NCBI GenBank assembly: GCA_014529385.2
Contig: CM043958.1
Coordinates: 92,222,435-92,286,434, forward strand
DNA length: 64,000 bases
From: Adiantum capillus-veneris
Lineage: Eukaryota > Streptophyta > Polypodiopsida > Polypodiales > Pteridaceae
Reading direction: 5' to 3'
Part shown: one piece after another, positions 50,015-60,993 of the stretch
Position numbering within the stretch: the stretch's first letter is position 1
Layout: each line of letters opens with the position of its first letter
Notes under the pieces: model-generated
What the model saw: only the letters and a program-made list of their open reading frames with translations
What the model was told of the DNA's origin: nothing
Databases searched by the model: none
Made by a program: the position numbers and the translations under genes

Positions 50015-50914
50015 AACAAAAATTCAGTAGATGGGCAGAGAATGAGGGCATAAGGGCAACAGGACAAGCTGGATTCAGGAGGGGTTATTCCACTTTAGAT
50101 CATATTGTATGCAGATGATATTGTATTGATAGCAGAATCACCAGATGGAATGCAGAGGCAGCTAGATGCATTACATAAATTCGCGGAGGACAGTGGACTG
50201 TCGGTAAACTTGGGTAAAACCAAAGTTATGGTGTTTAATACCACACCGCAGTGGGTTAGGAGATCGGTGCCTACATTTGCATATGGCCAGGATATAGTAG
50301 AGTACACAGATGCATACACATACCTTGGTGTGGTATTTGCAGGACCGAAGTTTACTCTTAAGAAAGCAGCGGAGGCTAGATTGTCCAGAGCCTCTGCGGC
50401 CTTGGGAGGGTTGGAGAGGATGTGTTCACAAGTGCAGTTTCAGGAACCACGAACAAAACTTTGGCTCTTTGATACTGTGGTGGCTTTGGCTATGCTTTAT
50501 GGGGTCCAGATTTGGGGACCATCTGTGGATCAGGATAATTGGAAGTCAATGGAGAGACCTTTGGTATCTATGATTTCCCGAATGATTAGAGCCAAGGCCT
50601 CCGTACCACACGCGATTACCCGAGAGGAACTAGCTGCCCCTCCAATAGAAATTGAAGCTCTTACCAGATCATTGTCCTTTATACATGGTTTGTGGGATAC
50701 AAATAACTACCGATATATTAGACTCGCCCTCGAATCCTCTCGACAATTAGCAATGAAAGGGGATACATCATGCTGGTATGCCAACTGTCCTCGTGGTTTC
50801 AGAGACAGGTTCAGTATGGAAAGATTACCCCCCTTCCAATACTCTCTTGAGGCTCCATCACTGGCAATTACAAAAACGGAGATTAATAAAATCATCCGTC
50901 AGGATCTTATTTAG
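50015..50914 (+). pseudogene. LINE ORF2 reverse transcriptase, motifs A and B deleted (copy C)
   Basis: The segment begins with RWAENEGIRATGQAGFRRGY and STLDHI and then fuses directly to LYADDIVLIAESPDGMQ at about 50100. Motif A (VDFRKAFD) and motif B (KQGCPLSP), both present in copies B and E, are missing, so the enzyme cannot work. From there it is open to 50914: NLGKTKVMVFNTTPQW, EYTDAYTYLGVVFAG, KLWLFDTVVALAMLYGVQIW, SMISRMIRAKASVPHAIT and FQYSLEAPSLAI, ending IIRQDLI at a TAG. Confidence 0.9.
50912..50914 (+). other. In-frame UAG between RT and zinc finger, copy C
   Basis: The codons are gat ctt att TAG ttg gat act; the frame is open for about 800 bases before and 690 after. Copy B has TAG at the same site. 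Confidence 0.9.
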
Positions 50915-51607
50915 TTGGATACTAAGAGGACATGGGTAGACCCTACACAAGAATTGGGCACGAAGATGGCCGACTACAAAGAAAACTTCCTACAGCTATC
51001 TGAAGATGGATTTGTGATTCGCCCGAGCTACATGGATACCCACCTATCTCATGGTTTGAGATGTGCTATTGGTCAGATTCGTACATCCTCACACCAGCTG
51101 GAAATTGAATTTGGCAGATTTAGGGGAATCCCACCTGAGAGCAGAATTTGCAAGTTATGCGGAATGGAGTCGGAGACAGAATTACACTACATATGCCATT
51201 GCACCGTATACTATGAGTTACGTGGGCGTTTCCATTGCCTATTTAAAGAAGGCTTTGGACCTCTAGATAGAGTCATGCAATACCAAGATCAAAGATGCTT
51301 AGGCTTGTACCTACTAGAACTACATTGGCACAGGGATAATCTAATGAGAAGACAAAGAGCACTACAGCCTGAGAGGCAGATCACAAATTTCTTCGGATCG
51401 AGAGAAGCAGGAGTGGAAGGAGAAGCAAGAGGCCAGCAGCCAGCACGAAGGAGTACCCACATTCATACCAAAGGCACCCTCATTGACAGGGCGATTGAGC
51501 TTAGGAAATCAAGACGACCACGATCGAGATGCAGAAGCACACTTCACCGGAGGAGACTACAACAAAGGATTAGAAGCCTTCTAGCCAGACACCCAGAATG
51601 CTCCTAA
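50915..51607 (+). pseudogene. LINE ORF2 C-terminal zinc-finger region (copy C)
   Basis: In frame with the RT after the TAG, 230 codons read LDTKRTWVDPTQELG, MADYKENFLQLSEDGFVI, SYMDTHLSHGLRCAIGQIRT and CKLCGMESETELHYICHC. The last is the CX2C...H...C zinc-binding pattern that follows the RT in many plant LINEs. A basic tail (RSRCRSTLHRRRLQQRIRSL) ends at TAA 51605-51607. It probably binds nucleic acid. The region could be the end of ORF2 reached by readthrough, or a separate ORF if started internally at MADYKEN. Confidence 0.85.
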
Positions 51608-51800
51608 GAAGTTTATTTATACTTTGTATTTAGTTTTTCACATTCACATTTATTTTCACACTTAGTACTTGGGTACTAAGGTACCCAGACATTGTAACAG
51701 ATTCACCACTTTTGTATCAGTTTGGTCTCATAGGTCATTCTGGCCTTTTGAAGACGTTAATATAACATTTCATTTCATTTCATTTCTCTCTCTATGTGTG
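51608..51800 (+). other. LINE 3' untranslated region and short TC tail, copy C
   Basis: It contains gtacccagacattgtaacag, attcaccacttttgtatcag, ggtctcataggtcattctgg and ccttttgaagacgttaatat, then (tcatt)n and tctctctct. The same 3' signature ends copies A, B and D and the small insertion at 22325. Confidence 0.9.
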
Positions 51801-52194
51801 TTTACAAAAGAAGTGGGGCTTGGTACCCTTTTGTATTATGTGATCAAAATTACAGGCCCGAAGGCATCACATCAGCCCGTAGGCATACAAGGATAACGGA
51901 TCTGATAGTGGAAAAACCCTTGAGATATTCAGTGATTACAAACCATAAGGGTAAAACTACCAACGATGCAATGTTACAAAAGATGGATGATACAACAAAA
52001 GCTAGGAGCAAGGGAGTGAGGGAGTGAGGGAAGAAAGCAGTAAAGAGCTTAAGCAGAAACAAGCCACCTAGATGTCAACAAGAGGCCCAAAGAATCTTCG
52101 ACAACGAGCGCTAGATCTCCAAGGCCGTATACAATGGCGCCTCCCAACAGAAGAGACATCACCATTGCAAGAAGACTCGGCACCAAAAATCCGG

Positions 52195-52195
<1 letters not shown>
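51797..52195 (-). repeat. Unclassified dispersed repeat, copy 1
   Basis: About 400 bp, starting gtttacaaaagaagtggggc and ending ccaaaaatccgggggaga, is repeated in the same orientation at 54243-54640. No coding frame is shared. Shown on the minus strand because that direction carries a T-rich 3' UTR-like sequence, but the orientation is a guess. Its class is unknown. Confidence 0.75.
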
Positions 52196-52249
<54 letters not shown>

Positions 52250-52345
52250 AATGAAATGTTATATTAACGTCTTCAAAAGGCCAGAATGACCTATGAGACC
52301 AAACTGATACAAAAGTGGTGAATCTGTTACAATGTCTGGGTACTT
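52196..52345 (-). mobile_element. LINE copy D: inverted 3' end, GA (TC) tail
   Basis: On the minus strand this reads gtacccagacattgtaacag through aagacgttaatataacattt, catttcat, then a TC tract (plus strand GA, 52196-52246). It is almost identical to the 3' end of copy C, in opposite orientation, about 400 bp away. Confidence 0.92.
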
Positions 52346-52713
52346 TAGTCATTTCACACACACACACACACACAGAGGTGCAGCATAAGTGTTAAAGGAT
52401 TTAGCTTGGATCTAGTACTCTGCACAAACACAAGGTTACTTTACTTCTTTTGAAAAGAGAAACTGAACTGAACACAATGAACGAGAGAGGTAGAGAGAGA
52501 AAAAAGAGAGACGACACGGCATGTTGGGTCCCACCCACCCCTAAGGGCCCCCTTGCTTTGTTGCCAGAGCAAGTACTTGCACAATGCTCTGAACATGCAC
52601 ATCCTGCTAGAGGCTCACAAATGCCAGGCTAGGTCCTAAGCTAAACTAGGACTGACGCTAGAGTGTAGCATTAGCTTGTCCATGTGACACATCTCTAGTG
52701 GTGCGCGCGCGCG

Positions 52714-52716
<3 letters not shown>
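52346..52716. other. Unassigned, CA tract and GC alternation
   Basis: A CA tract lies at about 52356-52374 and an alternating gtgcgcgcgcgcgc run at 52701-52716, which could adopt Z-DNA. No gene was recognised. Confidence 0.5.
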
Positions 52717-52780
<64 letters not shown>

Positions 52781-52781
52781 T
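52717..52781. repeat. GA tract and poly-G
   Basis: A GA tract (52717-52769) runs into poly-G of about 11-12. On the minus strand this is poly-C followed by TC, the same order as in the LINE copy C 5' unit. Confidence 0.93.
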
Positions 52782-52852
52782 TGGGGGGAGCGACCTCCAT
52801 GTGGTGGGCCTTGGACGCAATGGATTGATTTTCCACTGACTAACAACTCCCC

Positions 52853-52898
52853 ACCTTAAGCAACCACTGTAATTCCGGCTACGGTGGTCGCTTAAGGT
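52853..52898. repeat. Hairpin, 15-bp arms
   Basis: accttaagcaaccac at 52853-52867 pairs with gtggtcgcttaaggt at 52884-52898 with one mismatch and a 16-base loop. Confidence 0.85.
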
Positions 52899-52935
52899 TT
52901 ACAGAACCGTAGGTGCTCTACTTGGCCGGCTTCGC

Positions 52936-53235
52936 CAAATGTCTATTCCCCTCTTATGTTATCACTACTGCCTGCGACGCTTTCTTTCTTTCTGTTTTGC
53001 TGACGCACATATTTTTCTTTGTTTCTCATGATTTCTGTTTGTTTAGCTTGCTTGCTTGTATGCGCTTTATTTCTTTTGTGTGCGATGCTTGTGCTTTTGG
53101 ATCTTCATGTGCTTGGGGTGAGTGCGTTCTGCATGACTGCTTGTGGTTGAGGTGTGTGTGCGTGTATGTTTGCTCGTTCTGTCTGTTTATTGCTTGTTCT
53201 TTATTGTTTTTTCTCCCGTTTGATGGGTGATTTAG
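52936..53235 (+). repeat. Long inverted repeat, left arm
   Basis: About 300 bp pairs with 55082-55397 on the opposite strand. Landmarks are caaatgt.tattccc, ctgcctgcgacg, tgtttagcttgcttgcttgt, atgcttgtgctt.tgga and gtgtgtgtgcgtgtatgttt. The arms differ by scattered substitutions. The spacer is about 1.85 kb. Confidence 0.85.
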
Positions 53236-54242
53236 GTTTGGAATTGGTTTGATGGGTGTGGGTTGGGCGATTTTTGCCTCGCCTTCAGATTTGCACAATA
53301 TATTGCTTGTGCTTGCAGTTTAAAGAATGTCATGGTCTTGTTGATCATTCCTAGGGATGACTAGAGACTCTGTGTGTGTGTGTGTGTGTGTGTGTCTAAA
53401 ATAAATAAATATATTTATTTATCCTTGTGTGCAATCTGTCAATGGCTCGCCTCACTATCTCTGTTGTGAAGAAAGTGGAAGTGGCAGGACAAGGCGTCAA
53501 CAGGTCTAATAAATATCTCTCTCAAGTTGAGCTAAGAAAGCTCTCTTCTTTTGCCGTATAAGGCGTCAAAAGAGTATATGCGACTGCCCATGTGTGATCT
53601 TTCCGAAAGTCACCTTTCTCTATAGTCAAGCTCTCGTCTCTTGACACTCATCATCGTACCAACTATTTTGAGGTGCCCTCCTCCTCTCTAACACTGACCC
53701 AAATGTAATCGGCACTCTCTTCTCTACGAACCACTTGAATGATAGGGTGGGTGTAACTCCTCCCCAAATAGCATTGCTACTACTCCTGATCCTTTGCTAT
53801 TGTGCTCATTACGAGCCACATGTCTACATGTGCTCTCCCATTGTATCCAATGACCTCGTGAGTGTGCTCTCTAGGCTTTGACGCGTCTCTGAATAGAAAA
53901 TAATGTCCCCCCTTTGAAGGAATCCTCAAAGGCTCCGATATCCAATCGTAATGAGTTGTTGCAATCCCATAGGTTGTGCATCATCATGCGGTGCGTTTGT
54001 CAAGTATATCACTTTGCCTCCTCTATAGAAGGCGAGTTTTCCCTTCTCTCTGGCAACGAGGATCTCGGGCATGCTCGTAGTGAAACGAATGATAGAGGCA
54101 TGTTGCTGGGAGCAACACGACAACTAGGGTTACAGAGCAACGCAACTGGAGATAGGTGACAGGCTGTGCACGCAAAAGAGTGATTGTGCAAGCTAGGGTT
54201 TAGACGGCCTTTATTAGGGTTTTGACAACAAGATCTCTTTCT
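53236..54242. other. Unassigned, between inverted repeats
   Basis: A GT tract lies at 53371-53396. A minus-strand frame at 53926-54123 (MPEILVAREKGKLAFYRGGK) continues in broken form to about 53880. It has coding-like composition but no domain I can name. Confidence 0.4.
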
Positions 54243-54640
54243 ATTTGCAAAAAAAGTAGGGCTTGGTACCCTTTTGTATTACGTAATCAAAATTACAAGC
54301 CCGAAGCCATTAGATCAGCCCATAGGCATACAAGGATAACGGATTTGATAGTGAAAAAAACTATGAGATATTCAATGATTACAAACCACAAGGGAAAATC
54401 TAACAATGATTCAATGTTACAAAAAATGGGTGATACAACAACAACTAGGAGCAAGGGAGTGAGGGAAGAAAGTAATAGAGAGCTAAGGTAGAAACAGGCC
54501 ACCCAAACGTCGAGAAGAGGCCGAAAATCTCTAATAGCCAACTCCAAATCTCCAAGGCCCTATACAATTGCCCATCCCAGTTGAAGAGACATCACGACCC
54601 CAAGAAGGTTCTGCACCAAAAATCCAGGAGAGAGAGAGCC
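54243..54640 (-). repeat. Unclassified dispersed repeat, copy 2
   Basis: Same orientation as copy 1 at 51797-52195, with moderate divergence. Shared stretches include gcttggtacccttttgtatt, ggcatacaaggataacgga and ggagcaagggagtgagggaa. It lies inside the space between the inverted-repeat arms. Confidence 0.75.
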
Positions 54641-55081
54641 TCTAATCATCCCTTGCAATGATCAACAGGGCTATGACATTTTTCAACCTGCAAGCAGAAG
54701 CAGTATATGGTGCAAATCTGAAGGCAAGGTAAAAAACCGCCAGACACACAAGCCCATTCCTGTCCCGTATCAAAATGTACAATACATCTCATAATGTTTT
54801 CTATTCTAGCGTTTTTTTTGCTCGAAACGTATTCTATTCTAATATCTTTTGCTAGTTGATCAAGTGTATTTAAAAGCTTCATGGTGCTTGTCTAAGTATA
54901 CTATTGTTAAACATCGAAGAGTCATTGAGGAGATGCATGATCCCGCTTCATTTATCCTTATTAAAGTATCATATCTAAAGAGTTGACGTACTTTATGTTT
55001 GATTCTCAAAAATACGTCTAGTACTTGTATTGTGCACCACGTATTAAACGTCCCGTCCCGTGCCTTGGCTGCTATGAATCT
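54641..55081. other. Unassigned spacer
   Basis: No recognised feature. Confidence 0.5.
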
Positions 55082-55397
55082 AAATCACTTTCAAATAGGA
55101 GAGGGAAAAAAAAAAAAGAACAAGCAATAAATAGGCAATACAGGCAAACATACACGCACACACACCTCAACCACAAGCAGTCATGCACAACGCACTCACC
55201 CCAAGCACATGCAAATCCACAAGCACAAGCATCACACAAAAAAGAAATAAGGCGCATACAAGCAAGCAAGCTAAACAAACAGAAACCAAGAGAAACAAAG
55301 CAAAATACCTACATAAGAATAGCAAACAAAACGTGAGTAAAGAAACCGTCGCAGGTAGCAAATGTGACATAAGAGGGGGAACAAACATTTGGTGAAA
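55082..55397 (-). repeat. Long inverted repeat, right arm
   Basis: Reverse complement of 52936-53235 with scattered differences, including a longer A run at about 55107-55118. Confidence 0.85.
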
Positions 55398-56269
55398 TCA
55401 TGCAAATTGCAGTTAATATCAAAGTCAACCATGAATTGAATGTATAATGTGATAGAGAGCTTATGATGTATTTGAAACTTAAGTCTTAAAACTTACACAA
55501 AGAATGGAAGGCAACCTTACAAGAAAAATTTTGGTCTTCAAAGAAACCGAAGTTTCAAGAAACGCAAGGTTTCAGAAACGTTTCCTCAAGATCTTTTGTA
55601 GAAGGAACAGATTTCTTGGCAACTATGGACAGAGATAACAAAGTTGAGCAAGGTCTTCCACAAGATTGCCCATGATAGATTGTTTAAGGGAGCATAAGTG
55701 ATATCTACCAGCGGGGCCTCGTCTCACTTTTGTTGATGCAAGAGAGTGGCCATAGAGCATGCGGATAGAGGCTCAACCAAGCCACACAAAAGATCTATGA
55801 GCTTGAGGAGCAGATACATGATTTCTCTTTTCACGGACAAGGTTCTTGACGGACTTAGGTTGGGGATCCAGTCACTAGTGAGTTTGAGATCAATGGTCCT
55901 TGGCACTTGCCCTCCGGGGTGCGCCAACTCCAAAGACAGGATGAGTCTTTGGTTCAAATCCGATTGAGATCAAAGCAATCACTACACTTTTTTATAGTGA
56001 CCTTTTATCCATAGAGGTCCGAGGAGAGCCTTTAGAGCACAGTAATGCTTCTCGGACAAAGGTATGGGCTTATGTTAGGTAGAGGGTTAGGGATGGTATG
56101 TGCGTTGAGCTCACGAGGACATTCTTGAAGACTTGACTTGTTGGATGCGTGGAGGGTCTTATCACAACAAAGTTTTCCTAGAGAGGATGGTCTTACTCTT
56201 GTTTTTTTCCTGCGCTACTTGGGTCCTTGGTTATGCAGTGGTTTCCAGCATATGATAATACAAGCATGA
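55398..56269. other. Unassigned, possibly upstream part of a decayed LINE
   Basis: No clear motif. Some plus-strand sequence near 55980-56200 has coding-like runs before the RT remnant that follows, but it is too broken to assign. Confidence 0.35.
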
Positions 56270-56500
56270 CATCGTGATGCTGAAGCTTGTCAGAGGGATT
56301 GATCTATCTTATCCCCAAGGAGGGAAGGGCAACTAGATGACATTAGACAATGGAAACTGATTATGATCCTTAACTCAGACTACAAAATCCTTGCAAAGAT
56401 TCTGAGTTTGGGGGTCGAGTCATTGCTTGGATTTATCATTTGATTCATGCCGCGTAGACTAAGTTTGTCAAGGACGGAGTCTCCTTCACTTTTGGGAGGA
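56270..56500 (+). pseudogene. RT remnant of a second LINE family
   Basis: Mixed plus-strand frames give GLIYLIPKEG, DIRQWKLIMILNSDYKILAK, ILSLGVESLLGFII and TKFVKDGVSFTF. This order matches the region before RT motif A in plant L1-type LINEs (LIPK, then a W-centred motif, then YKI.AK and a FV.G.S motif). It differs from the LINE family A-E. No catalytic Asp motif is preserved. Confidence 0.6.
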
Positions 56501-59039
56501 CAAGCCTTCGCTCATATGCATGATGAAGAGCTGATGTTTTTGTTGGATTTTGAGAATTGGGTGGATTGGAGTTTCTCAAGGGGACTATGCTGCCACTATG
56601 ATTCTCTGAGGCTTGGATCAGGGAAGTGGCAGCATTATATTCCACCACACACCAGGTATTGATTGCAAGAGGGAGAGGGCCGAGCTTTGCACTTGCCCAA
56701 CTTTGTTAGAGAGGGCTGCCCAGTATTCAGGAGAATTCATTTTGCAACCATATGCAATTCCTATTATGGATTTTCCAAGAGGAAAATCTGAAATTTTGAG
56801 CTAAATTTTACTAATATTACACTATTTTACTCAAGATTCACAAGCATCTTCCCTTTTCTCCTCTTGACCGGCACTTCTGAATTTCAGAGTGGCACAATTG
56901 TAAGCTGAAACACTTGCCCCGATCAAAGGGGCTGCCCCCTTGTGATTACTTTGTTCTTGTTTGCCATGTAGGGCCTAAGTAGCTATCTCATGCTCACTAG
57001 ATTGGGCTCAGAGGGTTGCCTGTGCCTATTTGTGATGAGGAGCTTCTGGATGCAGACTTTGATGGTGACACTCCAATGTACCCGAATGGCAAGGAGGCCA
57101 ATCTTCAGAGGAATCAATCTCTAAGATGATCATCTCAACACCAGGGGCAATATCACACTGCAATGAAACAATATCTGCATCCAAACAACTGCAAGTTGTC
57201 CACTGAAGAATTGAAAAGCAGAATTCCAACCAGCCCAATCAGTGTGTGACCTCTCTCAAGTTTGGCTCCCATCTGCACCCAAAATGGATCAGCTCCAGAA
57301 CAAAGGCTGACACTTAAACCTCTTCTAAAAATGAAGGCGCCTTCTGGAGCAAGCCCTTGTGAATGCAAAACCACACCTTCAACAAGGACTCATGCAAGGA
57401 AAACAAGCCAAAGACAGCGACATCCGGCCTTCCAAGGCTCATCCTTTGCAAAAATACGCCAGACTATTGAGATTATAAGGCAAACCATGACTCAGATCAA
57501 CAATGCCAAAACCTCCCTGTCAACGAGGCAAGGTAGCAGTAAGCCAGGCAGCAAAGGCTCCAGTATAACACGAGCCTTTAAACCACCCCACAAGAAATTC
57601 TGATACCAACAGCCTCAACTGAGATACAAACCCAAAATTCAGCGTCAAGTGAGAAACAAGGGTACCAACGAATGGCCCCTGGTTACAGCAAATGCTCTCC
57701 CTGTCCAGGATAAATGTGTCAAGGATAAATGTTAAGCTGACCAGTGACACTTTTACTGAATAGACTCTATTACTAGAGGAAACTGATGAGCAGGTTGTTT
57801 TCTTCCTCAAGATTTGCAATGAGCCTGAAAAAAGCCCATCCAAGCAACCAAAGACGTAGACCATCAGACTGCAAAGGCCAAAAAGTTGCCCCCAAATGCC
57901 CCATTTCATGATGATGCAGACGGGATGATGCATTTCTATGTCAAAAGGCAGCTTTCCATCTGTTGCTTTGGCTTCTTGAATCCCTCTTCTCATGAGCAGA
58001 TGCAGCAGGTTGCATTTTTTACCTTGAATCATCTCTTACTGGCAGCTTTATGTCTGTCGCTTTGGCTTATCCAACCCCTTTTATTGCAGTCTTCAGGTGC
58101 AGTTGCACTAGGTTCTGATTTTGTCCCTTACTGGCATCATATCTTCTTCCATTCCAGGTCTTCTTCACATGAAGTTTGTGGCCACTGGATAAAATTGTGC
58201 AATCGTCTTCATGTTCCCTTTCAATAGAGGTCCCATGCCCCCCTGGTAACCCAGTTTTTGTGCAGGATTGCCTGATTTCACCTGTTGCCGTTGCTTGTTA
58301 CCATGATGAAGTTCAAAACAAGTTTGTATTAAGGACCATTTTGTCCTTAAGAAGACACTGATAAAACCCTCCATCCCCCCCTCCTCCCCCCAAAAAAGAA
58401 AAGAAGACCCCTACGATATCCCTACGGTGTCCATACTTAATGAATAATGGTTTCAAAAACATGGGAGACACTGTTGAAAGCTCAAATACAGTATAACCCT
58501 GATATTTGGGAAGCAAAACTAAGGGGCAAAATAAGATTGTGTACGTCTATTTTCTGGTCACTATGTTTACAACGCATGTTTAAGTCCCTTACATGAAGTG
58601 GCATTGGAAGTGAACTACTGTCCTATTTCAACCACAATTTAATTCAGAATGCTATTATTTTACTCAGAATACAATACAGGAGGTCTACAACTTGACCTGA
58701 TCAGAAACAGTTTCTGGAACAGAGGGCTGCTTCTGTGCATAGTAAGGGTGAGCATTTTGCTGCAAGAAAGTAATTATCTGCCAGCACAACAAATGTATGT
58801 CTATCAAGATTCTTGTGTTCGCCTTATCATAATTGAACCAAAACGAATTTATCATCTGACTGCACTGCAGACTTTGGAGCTGGTCTACAATGACCAAACA
58901 ACCAAGCACAAAAAAATTCAACCTGATATACTCTATTAAGTTTTTAATAGAACTAAAACTTACAAGTTACTCGAGAATAAGTACTTTCTCACAATTGTTT
59001 GATATAACAGTAACTGAAGACGCAAGACCCTTCATTTAT
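56501..59039. other. Unassigned spacer
   Basis: About 2.5 kb. Frames up to 170 residues occur (57520-58032, minus) but carry no recognised domain and overlap frames on the other strand. No intron-exon pattern was followed. Confidence 0.4.
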
Positions 59040-59470
59040 CGATACATGTTAAGCACAAGAACTACAATGCAAATTATGCAACTACCTACTGTCAACCTCA
59101 GAATAACTTCTGTAAGAAAGGATGGTCAAGACAGATGACTTTCATCTAAATCAGACTGCTTTTTGAAGCATGCAATACCTAGAATTTGCCAAAAGGTGTT
59201 GCCATCATCAAATATACCTATTACCTCCCAATGTACTTCACTCGCACGTCATAGATACATGTTTAGCACCAAGAATTAAAATGCAAATTATGCGACTTGC
59301 TACTATCGACCTCAAAATAACATCTGTGAGAAAGGATTGTCCAAACACAACTTTCCTCTAAATCAGTCCAACTTCTGGAGCATGCAATACTTAGAAAATG
59401 TATTCTAAACCAGCCAAAAGGTGTTTTCATCATCAAAAATGCTTCCCACGTTACTTCGCTTGCACTTATT
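59040..59470. repeat. Two-copy tandem duplication, ~213 bp unit
   Basis: gatacatgttaagcacaaga at 59040 recurs as gatacatgtttagcaccaag at 59253, and gcatgcaatacctagaattt at about 59167 recurs at about 59380. The second copy carries a small extra insertion. Confidence 0.85.
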
Positions 59471-60641
59471 GCATGTTTCATTATTCTTTCATTATCAGGT
59501 ACAACGGCTTGTGTAGAATGAATTTACACTGTCAGCAACAAAAGGATGTTTATTAGGCTGTACATGAGGGTATGAAACTTGATGAGGATGAATCCTGCCA
59601 GGTATAAGGTCAATTTCATGATCAATTGGACACCAAGAAGGTTGTATTGGGCTCCACGTAAGCAATGAGATTGATATAGATGTCCAAAACCGAATCTTAT
59701 AGCATTAAAAAAGCTGCAACATTTGCATGATGCTTTTGGGCTGAAGTGCAGAAACAATCTCTCTTGAGTATTCATAAAGGTGACACTTAGCAGAGGGTAT
59801 CCTTCAAAGACGATGCTTTGCTTCAGGTACAGTTGTTCATATACCTCCTGGATGCACTTGCCATATAGTGCAGTAGGAGCAGAGACAGCAAGCAAATGTG
59901 CGGGGGGAGACAGAAGGGACAGGAAGGCCTAGGTGGGTCTTCAATATCTGGTACTTCTAGAAGGCAAAGAACACATGCAGAGAAAGCAAGGAGAAGAGAG
60001 GCAATGAAAATAAAAACGGCGATGACAGAGGCAAGTGGTGGTGCCTCGTGTCATGCATGTATATAGGAGCAACTTAATGACATCGTCTTCAGCTACCCCC
60101 TCTTCTTCAACTCAGGACCTACATCTCTTTGAGTGTGTGATGATGTGGCCTATGCCAAGAGACCAATTGAAATGATTTTCCTCTTGATGTGGTTATGAAA
60201 CAGTATAAGGAGACATGTCCACCTCTTGTTTTTGGTAGGATTATTTATGTTAGGAGACTTAAAGAGGTTGAATACCAAAAAATGGTTTGGTTATGGAAAG
60301 CTCTCGGTAGCAACTAAGTACAGTAAGGAGGTGAGCTCCAAGGTCACTACCAATAGGGGTGCTGAAGAATCCATGTAAAGCCAGCCCTCCATGACATGAT
60401 AGCTATATATGGACTCTAGCTCCTATGTGAAATGACGGGAGCCAGCAGACTGAGTAGAGAGAGACATGAAATCGGCCGAGATAATAATGCTCCATATTGG
60501 TTGGAAACCGAAGTTTTAGCGCTCGTTTTTAAGTGTAAGGTCTAAAACCTTTAAAAATGGGTGGTCAGGCCATTCTAAACACGGCCAGAGTTAATAAACA
60601 TAAAAATAAATTCAGCAACTAGCCTGAGAAAAAGAAAGACG
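59471..60641. other. Unassigned, with one possible coding exon on the minus strand
   Basis: A 123-residue minus-strand frame (59895-59524) starts LAVSAPTALYGKCIQEVY and continues ..FVFEGYPLLSVTF-like sequence with a hydrophobic end. No domain is recognised. A TATA-like ctatatacat on the minus strand (about 60056-60066) lies upstream, but no convincing complete gene can be drawn. Confidence 0.3.
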
Positions 60642-60660
60642 GTGTGGGCAGTTCTGCAAG

Positions 60661-60710
<50 letters not shown>

Positions 60711-60993
60711 GTACACAGTGTGGGCAGTTCTGCAAGCCTTCTCTCTTTTTTTTTGAACCCCTCCCCGACCCCTCCCCAACTCTCTCTACCATACCTTACA
60801 CCCCCCCCCCCCCCCCCCCCCCCGGGCCCCTACCGCCTCACGCTCCACCACCCGCCGCGCCCATCGCTATTGTGGGTGCACACGCACACCTAGTGACCCC
60901 CTTGCGGACGACCCCCCCACTCGCTCAGCTACCGCACCCGCTGCTAGGGTGGGTGCACACGTCATCAAACTCCCTTGCGAACGGCGACCAAGC
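60642..60993 (+). other. LINE copy E 5' region
   Basis: The unit gtgtgggcagttctgcaagc, cttctctct occurs at 60642 and 60718, separated by a TC tract (60663-60706). A poly-C run (60801-60823) and CCC-rich sequence up to the ORF1 start follow. This parallels the TC/poly-C composition and duplicated unit at the 5' end of copy C, although the unit sequence differs. The exact element start is not certain. Confidence 0.6.

Larger units (their letters stand above)
47123..51800 (+). mobile_element. LINE copy C, near full length but rearranged
   Basis: Layout: a 5' untranslated region of about 740 bp (TC/poly-C units, then CCC-rich, then acctgcag-type and tatgcataactgagga-type short repeats up to 47850), ORF1, ORF2 and a 3' untranslated region ending gaagacgttaatataacatt, tcatttcatttctctctct. 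It joins copy B head-to-tail at a TC tract. The middle of ORF2 is replaced by part of another LINE 3' end (49640-50014), and RT motifs A and B are deleted. No target duplication could be defined. Confidence 0.88.

Noticed and set aside
59896-60066. Small secreted-peptide gene on the minus strand (hydrophobic run IFIASLLLAFSACVLCLL)
   Set aside because: The frame has no ATG before the hydrophobic stretch; it opens from a TGA. No intron that would add a start could be supported.
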